A stretch of DNA of 64,000 nucleotides from Begonia masoniana (GCA_022432975.1 CM039506.1:166671-230670); one strand, 5' to 3'. Positions 46,819 to 58,450 are shown, numbered from the stretch's first letter. Numbers and translations: made by a program. The notes: a model not told the origin generated them from the sequence alone.

Positions 46819-47791
46819 ATGGCCAGACGCCCAGGGAGACCTAGGATACCGAGGGAAATGCCAAACTTGAGGAGTGAGGAGGAATCTAGTGTTATCAGAC
46901 AATTAACAGACTTGGTACGTCAGCAAACAGACTTAGTGCGTCAGCAGTTTGATCAGTTGGGGGTGTTACTGAACCGTGAGTTACAAGGGAGTGCCAACTC
47001 AGGTAGCAATGAGCATTCAGGAGACCGATTCCGAAAGCTTCAGCCGCCCACGTTTGATGGAAAATCATCTAACCCGATTGTTGCTGAAGAGTGATTGAGG
47101 AAGATTGAAAGCATGCTCCGATGTGCCAACGTCGGAGAAGGAGACAAGGTCACCCTGGCGACCTTTCATTTTGCTGGAGACGCCCAGCTTTGGTGGGAGA
47201 CAATTGAGACCACCACTGACATTCTGAATATGACTTGGTCACAGTTTAAGGACATCTTCTATGAGAAATATTTTAATAGCACAGTCCAGGCAGCAAAGAA
47301 AGTAGAGTTTTTGAACTTGAAGCAGACAGGGTCTGTGGCTGAGTACGTTAGGACAATTTGAGTCCCTGTCCAGATTCGCTGGACACTTATTCACCGAAAT
47401 GAAGATAAGGTGTTTCAATTCATGAATTGACTGAAACCAGAAATGTACAGGGGGGTCAAGTTTTCTGGTTATAAAGGTTTGCCCTTCAGTGATGTTGTGT
47501 CCACAGCATTGGAGGTGGAAGAAGCTGAATTGAAATGTGCTGGACTAAAGGAAACCCCAAGAAAGTTTGCTCAACCACCGCCGCAGAGAGGAGTGAAGAG
47601 GTCCAATGAAGGCCAGCACAGCCAAGGGATAGGGAAGAAGGTACCAGATACCAAGACGTTTCCTCAGTGCCCAAAGTGTTTGAAGAATCACTCGGGCGAG
47701 TGTAGATTTGGATCGGGTAAGTGCTTCAACTGCGATGAGGTTGGACACTTGTATAAGGATTGCCCAAAGCCCCGGATCGTTCGATGTTTCC
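46819..47791 (+). pseudogene. Ty3/gypsy gag, broken and truncated
   Basis: The preferred start is the ATG at 46819 (MARRPGRPRIPREMPNLRSE). The capsid part reads FRKLQPPTFDGKSSNPIVAE and, after a stop at 47092-47094 where family members have Trp, continues as RKIESMLRCANVGEGDKVTL and FHFAGDAQLWWET. A frame change follows near 47358. The last block has the zinc knuckle CFNCDEVGHLYKDC and the first half of a second one before the junction at 47791. It would bind and package element RNA; it is inactive as written. Confidence 0.88.
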
Positions 47792-48519
47792 ATTGTGAGT
47801 TGTTAATTTAGATCTATCTAATGTTGTTTGTATTTTTTCTTTTTTGTAAATCTTGGCAACAATTTATATGCTTTATTTTATTGTTGGATTTGTGGTTTGA
47901 CATTAAATGCTATTGGAACAGGATGAGACTTATGGTGAAACGCATTGCCACGTAATTCCACCGTGCCATCAACTTGCAGTGGCATATTGGTTACATGCAC
48001 TGTGTACCCAAGAATTATTGACCGACTGCAGTATAGTCTTTCAATTTTTTTCTGTACGAGGCGACATCATCTTTCTTATTTTTATTTGCTTTTTTCCTTT
48101 TATTTCTTTGAAATGCAGCAATTCTGTAAAGATATTAATACTGCCTTAAATATATGTTTGATTATATTTAGTCGTGATCATTTCTCTGCAGATGACACTT
48201 GCTCTGTAGAAGTTATGTATATGATGTTGTTATGTAATGCCAATGATTGTTGTCAAGTGATGTTTGTGTTGTTGAATAACTTCATTATCATAAGACAGCA
48301 TATTCAACAACACAAACCTTGCTTGACAACAAATCAATGGCATTATATAGCAACAACATCATATACTCAACTTTTACATAGCATGTGTCATCTGCAGAGC
48401 GATAATCTTGAATAAATATACCCAACCATATATTTACGGCAGTATTAATATCTTTACAGAGTTACTGCATTTCAAAGAAATAGAAAGAAAAAAGCAAATA
48501 AGAAAAAGAAAGTTGATGT
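47792..48519 (+). repeat. Tandem unit 5, right part
   Basis: Resumes the unit sequence at ATTGTGAGTTGTTAATTTAG. Its foldback starts near 48040 and its right arm is cut at 48519 by the next LTR (GTTGATGT then TGTAACGACC), so the last 25 or so bases of the arm are lost or displaced. Confidence 0.85.
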
Positions 48520-50802
48520 TGTAACGACCCTATTAGGGCCGAGACATAATTCATGACTTTCTTACTCATTTAATTCTTACTTTCTACAAAAAAACTTAGA
48601 ACCTAAAACTTGACTCGCGGACAACATATCATCTGACAAAAACTAAACCATCCAAAAATCGACTCTTTCATTAATCTAATAACTCTTTAGTTCGCAGAAT
48701 CGAGCGACTAAGCTTGGTTATCAGTTCCATGACATAATCGGGCAGAAAAGAAATGCCCTCAGATCACACGACGACATTCTGCTCGGGCTGCATGGGTTTG
48801 CATGCATCGGTTGATAGGGTACACATCTTTCAATTTGACACGTGTACTCTGCATGACTCAATTATCGTTGCCCAATATAAGACATCTTCCGGTGGGCACG
48901 TGCATCTCTTGTGACTCATTAAACATCACTTGACATAAGCGATACATTACATCGCCCGGTCGCTAGACGACAAAACCATACTTACATCATCCGGTATTTG
49001 AAATACACTACATCGCTCGATCGCTAGACGACAAACAATACTTACATCATCCGGTATTTGAAATACACTACATCGCCCGATCGCTAGACAACAAACAATA
49101 CTTACATCATCCGGTATTTGAAATACACTACATCGCTCGATCGCTAGACGACAAACAATACTTAACATCATCCGATATTTGACAAACGTTCGCCATCTAC
49201 CGGTGACGTCAGCCGGATGATTCATTCTTCCAGCTTCTATCATTCAACTTACACCGGTGATGTCAGCCGGATGATGCATTCATCCGACTTCTATCACACG
49301 GCAGTAAAACCCGAAATCCTTCAAGCAACTCATACCGACAGAAAGATAACCTGACCTTCACAGATCTCATACTTCATAGACATAACGTAGGCAAACATAA
49401 ATCATGGACTCATCTTGAATACATGTAGCGGAAGATTTAGTTAAAACAACTCGTTCCATATCCTTATAAACATTCTCAGACTCAGTAATTAAACCAGACA
49501 ATTTCAAAAGCTCGATGTTTTAAAAAAAATCTCATTCTACTTAGACTTCCATATTCATAATCATCACTAAAATTATAAGAGCATTAACCAGGGGGTCTTG
49601 TTCGCCATCCAGCAACAAAATTGCTCCCTGAACACCTTCCAGCAACCAAACTTAGACATCTTCATTAACTTTGGAATCCTCACCTGATACTTCGTCACCT
49701 ACATCATAAGGTTCGACTATAAGCCTAATGCTTAGTAAGGAATGCAATGCTAACATGTATACGTGAATGCATAGTTGCAAGAAAATCATGATTATGTTCG
49801 TTTCATGCTCTTTTCCTGTTCTTATTCGTATTCTTGTTCATCACTTTCATCATATGGATTAAGGAAGGATTTGTGCCGTAAAAGGGGGATGACAGTGCAA
49901 GTGTACATAGTCCTTTTAGGGCCGTATTCATGGTCCTTCTCTTTTGACAGTGACATACGTCAAACCGCCCCCAACCCTCACTTAATCCGGTTGCATAAGT
50001 TTCATATTCATTGTCATATCTTGTTCATGGGAAAAACATGCTCATAAAACATTTTCATATGTTTGAGAAGTAAATCATGATGCATGACATGGATGCTCTT
50101 AAATCGTCAGACTATAGAAAGTATCATACCAGAACAGTCGACTTCATAGACTCTACCAGAACGTCTCATAACAAAACTCTCAACATCCATAAATCATCCA
50201 AGTACGAAAAATCTTACTAACACAGAACAAACATCAGACAACTGGAACTAACTTAATATCCTGTGATGTAAGGCCCTATTGGCCGGAAGTCTTAATACAT
50301 TCAATTACCGGTTCCGTAGCAATACTCGAGCACTTCATTTAGGATTCTTACCTAAAACATTTCACATACAGTATTAAATTAAAAATCCTAAAGTTCTAAC
50401 CAAAAGGCATCCTAGGAACTAATCAATTTCAAAACCTAATAAACTAGTCACGATACGAATTGACACTAATATTTACGCTAAGAAGAATCCGACGTACAGC
50501 CACGGGTCTTAGTAGGGAAAATAGGTTCTAAAGAAGCCAAAGTGACTACATAGAGAGTCATACTAGGGTGTGGTGCGGGGCGGAGACTGAAAATTCGGTC
50601 ACCGAAGGAGCTGTAGTTCGCGAGGGAAGAGAGCGCTCTGGGGACAGAGAGAAATAGCCGAGAGGAAGGCGTCGGCTGCCGTGACGGTTAAATGGCGGGT
50701 TTAAGGTTTCCATTTCTATTTATACTGATCCATCCCATCCTAATTCAACCTGCACACAATCTAGTTTAATCAAATTGTAATAATATGTCTTGACTTTAAA
50801 TT
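48520..50802 (-). mobile_element. Gypsy-type LTR, minus oriented, right end in gap
   Basis: Begins TGTAACGACCCTATTAGGGCC and matches the solo LTR at 23513-26147 through its length. It inserted in the right arm of foldback unit 5. The far end falls at or beyond the N run, so solo or full-length status cannot be decided. The left flank is GATGT. Confidence 0.85.
48961..49180. repeat. 60-bp tandem repeat in LTR
   Basis: CGCTAGACGACAAA (or a one-base variant) recurs at 48961, 49022, 49082 and 49142, each followed by CATCATCCGGTATTTGAAAT. A diverged pair of the same unit is at about 24100-24230 in the related solo LTR. It causes a repetitive false frame (VCRLAIERCSVFQIPDDVSI). Confidence 0.92.
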
Positions 50803-50902
50803 NNNNNNNNNNNNNNNNNNNNNNNNNNNNNNNNNNNNNNNNNNNNNNNNNNNNNNNNNNNNNNNNNNNNNNNNNNNNNNNNNNNNNNNNNNNNNNNNNN
50901 NN
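50803..50902. other. Assembly gap (100 N)
   Basis: Exactly 100 N. Confidence 0.99.
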
Positions 50903-52907
50903 TGAGTGATGATTTGACAACCATAGGCAAAATTTTGGTAAAGAAATAATATACGACTAAAAAGGGGGGAATTAAAGGTTATTTCAACGTTGCACTCACC
51001 AGGAAAAAGGAAACACGAAGGGTGACTGGAATTTTAAATGTCATTTGGAGGACTAAACCAAAAGAAAAGAAAAGAAGAAAAATATTGATTAAATGGTAAA
51101 AATTTCTTTTTGTCTTTCACTTTCTCTCTCCCAAGGTTTTTTCTCCCAAGCCCCAAACTCCATAGCCGAGTCTTGCTCTCTCCTTTCTTCAATCTTTCAA
51201 GGGTGTTTCAAGGTAAATTGACTGGTGGCTTTTCTTTTAATATTTAAGTGTTGAAAGGTTGAGTTTTAAGTAGATTAGAGGATTTGTTAGGGTTTTGGGA
51301 AAACCCTAACCATTAATTTCGAAATTGAGTTTAAGGGTTTGGTTTTCTTTCCATTATGATTATTTAATTTTGGATGGATGGGTTTAGGTGATTTATGGAG
51401 TTAGATTGAGAGTTGGAAAGGAGTTTCCGGAAAACCGTTTGTACCTAATTGAGCCGATTTTGTCTTTGGGGGCATTTTCGGTTTTGGCTAACGTGAATAG
51501 GGTTTGGTTAATTGTGAGTTTTTCAATGGATAGTACGACGTGTAGAGGTTTCCGAATATTGGGGTGGCACGTCGAATTTGGTGAAAACGGAGGTTAGTAC
51601 CGTTTGAAGTTTGACGGTCAAATTTGGGTAAACATCGGGTCAAGTGTTTACATGTGATATTGTTTGATTGTTTGGTTAGTTTTAGGTTAAAAAGTTAGTG
51701 GTTTTATTTAGGGTTAGTTTGGCTTTTTTTAGATTCTCTTCGTTGTTACTAATCATCATCCTTTATTGTTAGTTAATCGCTCATGTCGTTCGGTGGAACG
51801 CATTGACGAACGTTTTTTAGAGCAACCAGGTCCAGTAGTGATGTGTGGCCTTTTGCCTTCGGGGCCTACCCACAGAACAGTAGGGATGATTGTTTGTTTG
51901 TTGTTTGTGTGTTTCTCGCTTTCGTTTTGTTTTTGGTTGAGCACTACGAAATGAACGAGATTTAGCATGTTTTTTAATTGTGTGAGAAAAGATAAATATG
52001 CCAACAGTGTGTTTATGCAAATGTGTCTCGAGTAGAAGCTTTCTATCGAGAGGTACGCTGATGTTTCTCGATAGAACGCGAGAGGTACGCTGATGTGTCT
52101 CGAAAGAACTCGAGAGGTACGCTGATGTGTCTCGAGTAGAATGATATTCTACGAGAGAGGTACGCCTACGATTAATGAAGTGAGAACGTGATGCCTACAA
52201 CTAAGCGTTAGAAACTCCATGTGATAGTATCTATTACATATTGTTTAGTCGATTTATTATTCCCTACTTGCTAAGCGTAAGCTTACGTGTGTGTGTGTGT
52301 TCTGTGGTGTAGGTAACGACGCGGTTATAAGTGAAGTAGATGAGACCGCCGAGGATTAGGCGCAGTCGGAGGAGTATGGAGTCCGCCGGTGCAGGCTATG
52401 GTGGGGCGTCTTGACCACCGTTTTTCCTCGGGTTTGTGGGAGGTTGCTATTTTGTATGTAAATATTTGGTATGTAGACAGTTGGTGGGTGTTCTAAGTTG
52501 TTTTGATGAGTTAACTTGTTTAAATTGTGATAGATTTTGGTACATTTTGATACATTGCATCTGTAATGTTTTCGTAATTATTTTGACGGTTGCGAGTCAA
52601 TTGTGTTGATGGATACTGGTTGCAAGTGTTTGTGGTTTGAACTAGTTTGATTCCTGGTTTTAAATTGCAGATTTTGGTTTATCGAATTTTACGCGTTATG
52701 CCGTCCGTTTTGATTTTAAATTTTTTTTAAAAATTTTTCTATTTCCAAATTATTTTAACCCGATCATTTTCGGACGTATTTTAAACGTATTTGGGCACGT
52801 CGAAAATCGAGTCGAAAAATTATCGCAATTTTTTTTTAATGTCGTTTTAAATGCGGGTTGGGTTGCAATGTGACGCACCGAGCCGGGGTCGGATTCGGAG
52901 CATTACA
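50903..52907 (+). mobile_element. Gypsy-type LTR, left end in gap
   Basis: Matches the solo LTR at 59010-61699. Shared phrases include ACGTGTAGAGGTTTCCGAAT (51539 and 59878), GTCGGAGGAGTA-GGAGTCCGCC (52367 and 60798) and the end GCGC/GCAC...CGGGTTCGG-like then CATTACA. It ends CA at 52907. No primer site follows; pol-tail remnants lie 270 bases further on. Confidence 0.85.
52041..52165. repeat. 32-bp tandem repeat with hairpins in LTR
   Basis: CGAGAGGTACGCTGATG recurs at 52047, 52079 and 52111, with a partial fourth near 52153. The first copy forms a perfect 11-bp inverted repeat: TTCTATCGAGA at 52041-52051 and TCTCGATAGAA at 52066-52076. The related LTR at 59010 has a different tandem repeat here (ATGCTATGCTAA with TCCCTACGTGAG). 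Confidence 0.8.
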
Positions 52908-53179
52908 GTATGGAAGACCATGTAGATTATTACCCTTGTGTTGGGTTGAGATAGAAGAAAGAAATGACTCTTTGACCAAATTTGATTAAAAAGACGACTA
53001 AGAGGTTTCATGTTATAAAGACTAAGATGAAAATGATATAGAGCCGAAAGGAAGAGCTATTCAGCTTGAGAAGAAGAAATGTTGAACTTGAAGTTGAAAA
53101 CTGTCTTCTCAAAGCCTGATCAAGACGCAGTGTTAGTCATTTTTGATGTCGATACAAGTTGCTATGAAGGGAGAAAATA

Positions 53180-53500
53180 TCCTTTTGGATCCCTGAGCAT
53201 ATTGGTATAATGACATATAGGTTGGACTTGCCACAAAGCCCATCTCACATTCTATTCTAAACAGACGTCTATTAAAGAAGATGCATTTTATGAGAAAGAG
53301 CTTCAATAATTTGGGATGTGAGATGGTGTCCTTAAAAATTGTAATATTCCTTTAGTCTGGGTTTAGTGGAAGAACCATAGCAAGCGGGAAATGACTTGGG
53401 AGATCGAGTTGAAGATGTATGCATAATACCCCAATTTGTTCGGTGGTACCTTGAAGTTGTGTAAAATATCGAGATCAAAATTTCCCAAGGGAGAGAACGT
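53180..53500 (+). pseudogene. Ty3/gypsy pol 3' end remnant
   Basis: Scattered readable pieces of the integrase C-terminal region common to plant gypsy elements: EHIGIMTYRLDLPQSPSH near 53192, NIPLVWV near 53344, then WKNHSKREMTWEIELKMYA and YPNLFGG to about 53440. Frames change and stops are frequent. It lies in the same orientation as the LTR at 50903-52907, so the two may be ends of one internally deleted element; everything from primer site to integrase core is gone. Confidence 0.65.
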
Positions 53501-55111
53501 GAAACCCAACCCTATAATGTGATTAGCATTAACTTGGAGGTACTTTACTTGACTTAAATTGTTTTAAGATAATGTTATATCACGTCACATTTGACTAACA
53601 ATCTAATATTAATATTTGTGGGTCACAGTTTACTATGTGATACGTCATTTTTCTTCCAAAAACTAATTTTTTCTTATTTGGAAAAAGTAAAAGGGACTGA
53701 AGATTGGGATTCTAACATATTCACCATAAATCAGATGTCTTCAAGGGCAAGTAAGATTTAAATCCTTTTTTTTGTGTGTTTTTATTTCAAATTCAGAATT
53801 TGTTTTTATATAAATTGGATTTCGAGTTCACAAATAATAACTAATTATTGTACAAATAGATTAATATTGAATGGAACTGAATTAACATTATATAGTGTTA
53901 AGAAATCAGAAAACATTTGATTTTTTTTTTAAAAAAACCTTGATCTATATCGCTTTTTGACGTTGTGACACAGAGTACTTGGTGCTAAGTTGTCAATGAG
54001 TATGTGGGCAAGGCTGCAGTGGTGGAGATCACCGAGCTGAATTCTCCAAAATCGCAACATGAGGAGCGAGATGCAAAGCTGGTGACACTGGATGGGGGTG
54101 CAATCACTTGCAAGGTGTCGCAACACTTGTCGGAGATTGAGCGCATCGATGCCGAACCTACTTTGGGTTCATTATTTTGGATCAATATTTATTTTGGATC
54201 TTAAAAGTCTATTATGAGTATAACTACAGGTATTGAAGATTCACGTACTGGTTTAGATTTCGAGACTATGGATGTCAACATGGCGTGGGTTAGACATCAT
54301 TGAAGTAAGAATTTTTCAAACTCTATTTTGAATTATTCTTTTACATTGATGTCGTTGTCTCGGGATATATAAGTTTTTTTTTTTTATATTTGTACATTTT
54401 CTTGCATGTTTATTTATTTCATCCATTTTATCACTATTGTACTTACTGACAGTAGGTACCTAGGTTGTTTAACTTGCAAGCGAGGTGATCTGTTATGCCC
54501 ACACTAATGGTCAAGTATGTGTTTACACATTAGCGGAGCATGTTATGAAGCAACTATTGATGTCGTGTCCTTGGATGAAATCCGTAAATCTTACCAAGGT
54601 TGTTGTTTATTTTCAAAATATTTTCTCTCTCATGCGTTTATGACACTGATGTTTGGAGTTCGTAATTGACAAATTTTCGTTGAAGATTTTATACTGTGAT
54701 GTGTTGGTATTATTTTATTTTTGTTAGCATGTGTTTTCTTCTAACCTCATGCTCTCATAGATGGTTCATTAAATCTAATTTTGATACTCATTTTACCAGC
54801 ACAAATTGTTTTTAAAACTCTTGATATAACAGTTGAATTTCTATTTGAGTACAGTAATTGTCATAATGACTATCTATATATCATCCTTAAATAGGTAGGT
54901 TCAAAGCAACCAGAGTAGGATAGTCAATTTTATTTAGGTTTGACTTCATTTCTTTCGAGGACTTACTTAGTAGAAATCATAATTCTTTTATTTTAGTTTC
55001 TTTTATTTGAGATCATATATTATTATATTATGAGAATTTTAAATTTATATACAAACTATTTTACATTGAATGTTTATTATTACAACCATGATGTTATAGT
55101 TAGATTTATGT
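53501..55111. other. AT-rich region with one unassigned open stretch
   Basis: A 66-codon plus-strand frame at 54004-54204 reads VVEITELNSPKSQHEERDAK and then LVTLDGGAITCKVSQHLSE. Composition is protein-like and GC content rises, but no family is recognised. The rest is AT-rich with no supported gene. Confidence 0.35.
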
Positions 55112-55116
55112 GTTAA
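55112..55116. repeat. Target site duplication GTTAA (left)
   Basis: GTTAA precedes TGTTGGTGTTTA; the same bases lie at 62090-62094 after TTTTAACA. Confidence 0.93.
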
Positions 55117-55316
55117 TGTTGGTGTTTATGAAAGACAAAGAAATAAATTAGAGAAGAAGAAGAGAAATTTTCTGTAGGATAAAAAACAAAGCAGATATAG
55201 TATTAAGCAATACCCATATTACAGAATACAACACACAGAAGAAAAAACATTAAATAACCATAAAAGAAAACCACTTGCAACCGTTATAAACTGTTTCTAA
55301 AGCATTTATTTTAACA
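55117..55316 (-). mobile_element. Copia 3' LTR (200 bp)
   Basis: TGTTGGTGTTTA to TTTTAACA. Differs from the other LTR by a handful of changes (TTTATG/TTTACG, AAATTAGAG/AAATTGGAG, short A-run differences). Confidence 0.95.
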
Positions 55317-55327
55317 CTCCTCCTTGC
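55317..55327 (-). other. Copia polypurine tract
   Basis: The minus strand reads GCAAGGAGGAG directly before the 3' LTR. Confidence 0.75.
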
Positions 55328-56412
55328 TTTAGAATCTGCAAACGTTGAGTTTTTCTCTCAGCAACTCAACTTGTTCACAGCAGTGGCTTTGTAAAAATAT
55401 CTGTAACTTGATCTTCAGTTTTACAGTAGACAAGAACAATAGCTCCATCTTTTTGTACTTCACGTAAGGAAAAATAACTTGATGTTGAAATGCTTAGTTT
55501 TTCATGAAACACTGGATTGTTAGAGATTGCAATAGCAGCTTGATTATCAACAAAATCTCAGTACTTTCTTTTGCTCCATATTGAGATCTTTTAAAATTTT
55601 CTTCAACCACAATGTTTGATTAACAGCAGCTGTTGCAGCAATAAATTCTGCTTCAGCAGTGGATTGAGGACAGTTTCTTGTTTCTTTGAGCTCCATGAGA
55701 AAATACCAGACCCAAATGTAAAACAATAACCTGAGGTGCTCTTCATATCATCAATCAAACCTCCCCAATCACTATCGGAAAAACCAGTCAGCTTGAACTC
55801 CTTGCTCCTTGGAATTTAATGCCAAAATCACATGTTCCTTTCACGTATCTAAGCACCCTCTTTGCTGCCTTAAGATGTATTTCGCTTGCATAGTGCATAA
55901 ATCGTGACAGAATACTAACAGCATGCATAATATCAGGACGAGTTGCTGTGAGATACATTAAGCAACCAATTATGCTTCTAAAATATGTTTCATCAATCTT
56001 CTATGTTCCATCGTCTGAGCAGAGCTTTTCCTTTTGGTTCATTGGAGTACTCATTTCCTTGCATTCTTCAAATTTTAATTTCTTCAAAATTTCTTTGGCA
56101 TATTTTTTCTAACAGATGAATACTTCATGTTCCTTCTGTTTAATTTCCATTCCAAGAAAGAAAGACATTAATCCAAGATCTGTCATTTCGAAAGCTTCCA
56201 TCATCTCTGTTTAAACTTCTCAACAAGATTGGTGTTGTTTCCGGTCACAAGCAAGTCATCCACATAAAGAGAGATGATAAGAATGTTGGCACCTTCATTC
56301 TTAATGTACAATGTTGATTCAGACAAGCTTTTAGAAATCCCACTTCTGCAAATGTTCATCAATCCTGCTATACCAAGCTCGTGGAGCTTGCTTCAAACCA
56401 TATAGTGCCTTT
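55328..56412 (-). pseudogene. Copia RT C-terminal part and RNase H
   Basis: Broken into short frames. The RT catalytic box reads SLYVDDLLVTGNN near 56233-56271 on the minus strand. RNase H-like sequence follows, with STAEAEFIAA-type residues near 55625-55665 and the tail FTKPLL-type residues near 55380. Stops and frame changes throughout. It would copy RNA to DNA and remove the template. Confidence 0.75.
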
Positions 56413-56847
56413 TTAAGACGATAGACCTTGTTTTTTTTCTTCTTCTTTTATATAGCCTTCCGGTTGCTCAACATAAATTTCTTCCGGTGCGAAGATGTCT
56501 GAGTAATCTACTCCAAAAATCTGAGCATAGCCTTTTACCACAAGTCTAGCCTTGTGCTTGTTAATAGAGCCATCAGAGTTAAGTTTGGTTCGATACACCC
56601 ACTTGACTCCAATAATTTTTCTATCTTGAGGTCGATCCACTAACTCCCATGTATTGTTCCTTTCAATCATGAGTAGCTCCTCCTCCATTGCAGCTATCCA
56701 ATTTTGATTCATCTTTGCATCTTTATAATCAGCAGGTTCACACACGGCAATATTACATCTGTCATAAATATCAGACAGTGATCTTGTGCCTCTGATAGGA
56801 ATCTGATCCACCGTGTCATCTTGCCAATCTCCAATGTTTTTGCCCAA
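56413..56847 (-). pseudogene. Copia RT N-terminal part with internal deletion
   Basis: 144 codons. AAMEEELLMIERNNTWELVD and KWVYRTKLNSDGSINKHKAR are the standard opening of copia RT. At DYSDIFAP the sequence jumps directly to EEIYVEQPEGYI (near 56485). In the family these are separated by about 30-35 residues that include the first catalytic aspartate. The loss is in frame, so it is a clean deletion and not noise. The frame ends in EEKKQGLSS after an A-run frameshift. Confidence 0.88.
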
Positions 56848-56940
56848 TTCAGATAACTTGAAGTTCGGCTCTTTTATGGTTGGATCTATCTTTTTTCTTC
56901 ATCCCAGTTCCACTCTTCATCTTCCATAAAATGCACATCT

Positions 56941-57497
56941 CTACTTACAATAATTTTCCAGTTTGTGGCTGAAAAATTTTGTAAGCTTTTGCAACCAAGC
57001 TGTAACCAATAAAGATGCCTGACACTGCTCTTTTATCAAGTTTATCTCTCTTGATTTGTGGAACATGAGTGAAACACAAACATCCAAATATTTTAAGAAA
57101 ATTAGCGATGGCTTATAACCATACCATGCCTCAAAAGGAGTTTGATACTTCACTGCTTTTGTGAGAAGCCTATTTTGCAAATACATAGCAGTATTTGTAG
57201 CTTCAGCCCAAAATTGCTTTGGCAAATTCTTCTCGTGCAACATGCAGCGAGTCATTTCCATTATGAATCTGTTTCGTAGCTCACTTACTCCATTTGTTGC
57301 GGAGTGTATGGAGCAGTTAGTTGATGTTGAATGCCTTCCTCTTCACAAAATTTATCAAACTCTTCAGAAGTGTGCTCTTTGCCATTGTCAGATCTAAGAG
57401 TCTGAATTTTGAATCCACTCTCATTTTCAACTCTAGCTTTAAATTTCCAAAAAACTTGAGCCACCTCTGATTTGAATTTCAAAAGAAAATCCAACAC
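56941..57497 (-). pseudogene. Copia integrase core, C-terminal half
   Basis: Two frames. 57285-57497 has LRSDNGKEHTSEEFDKFCEE and HQLTAPYTPQQ, including the second catalytic Asp (SDNG). 56941-57261 continues with EMTRCMLHEKNLPKQFWAEA, AMYLQNRLLTKAV and FEAWYGYKPS. The catalytic Glu lies in the short stretch between them, where the frame breaks. Role: inserting element DNA into the genome. Confidence 0.88.
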
Positions 57498-57585
57498 ATG
57501 CGAGTGAAGCCATCAATAAATGCAACATAATAGCGACTACCTTTTAGAGAAGGCGTTCTTTGAGGGCCCGCGATGTCAGTATGGA

Positions 57586-58188
57586 TCAATTGCAATTTTC
57601 TTGTTGCCCGCCATGTGACCTTAGGAAATGATTTCCTACTTTGCTTTCAAACTGGCATGCTTTGCAATTTGAAATTTTATCATCGAGTTCAGGAAGATCA
57701 TTCACCATCTTCTTGGATTTCATTTGCAACAACCCTTGATTGTGGTAGTGCCCAAGTCTCTTATGCCACACATCTGTAACATTTTCCTTCATTTGAAGAG
57801 CATTTTGCTCCTCCTCTAGTGGATCCAAAGCAAAACTTTTTCCTTTCATTTTTACTTTGAAAACATTTTTACCATCAGTATCCTTTATTAAGCAAAATTT
57901 GTCTTGAAACACAACTTGATAACCTTTTTCAATCAGTTGTCCGACACTTAACAAATTTTGATCAATTTTAGGAACGTACATCACATCAGCAAGGAACTTT
58001 GTACCTGAACAAGTTGAAATTGCAACGGTTCCCTTTCCTTCTACATTTATGTACTCGCCATTTCCGATTCGAACCTTTGATGTGTCTGAATTTTTTAATT
58101 CTCGAAACAGATCCTTGTCATGTGTCATGTGATTGGTGCAACCACTATCAATGAGCCAGCTATCACTTGATTTGATGCTCGAAAACAT
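57586..58188 (-). pseudogene. Copia protease and pre-integrase domain
   Basis: 200 codons. The protease active site is WLIDSGCTNHMTHD (catalytic Asp at residue 14), and DVMYVPKIDQNLLSVGQL is a conserved later segment. The pre-integrase zinc-binding part begins at WHKRLGHYHNQGLLQM and ends at CKACQ. The last residues (SHGGQQENCN) are out of frame, a frameshift into integrase. Confidence 0.9.
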
Positions 58189-58450
58189 GTAGCAATGAAC
58201 AATTGATCTTCATCTTCTTGATCAGCAACTTTTGCATCTTCATCGTTTTGCTGATTTTATTTTTACAAATAACAGCTTCATGTCCCAATTGATTGCATTT
58301 AGTGCATTTTGCATCAGGTCTTCTCCAACATCTGAATGGAGGATGACCCTTCTTTCCACAGTGTTGACAAGGTGGAAAACGATTTCTTTTGAAATTCATT
58401 TTCCTTTTTTTCATTTGCTGATTTTGAAGTTGCTCCACTTCCTTCAACAT
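58163..58450 (-). pseudogene. Copia gag nucleocapsid, two zinc knuckles
   Basis: 95 codons with two CCHC boxes, CQHCGKKGHPPFRC and CTKCNQLGHEAVIC, 11 residues apart. They bind element RNA. It overlaps the protease frame by 26 bases in another frame, showing a frameshift near 58170-58200. Confidence 0.88.

Larger units (their letters stand above)
44688..47791 (+). mobile_element. Truncated Ty3/gypsy element in unit 5
   Basis: LTR, primer site and broken gag, ending abruptly where the host tandem unit resumes (ATTGTGAGTTGTTAATTT at 47792). Protease, pol and the 3' LTR are absent. The host unit is also missing about 250 bases across the junction (from after GAAATTGATGAATAT to ATTGTGAG), so a deletion removed both the element's right part and adjoining host sequence. 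Confidence 0.88.

Noticed and set aside
48947..49243. 98-codon repetitive protein (VCRLAIERCSVFQIPDD repeats)
   Set aside because: A 60-bp LTR tandem repeat that happens to be open; it lies inside an LTR with no gene context.
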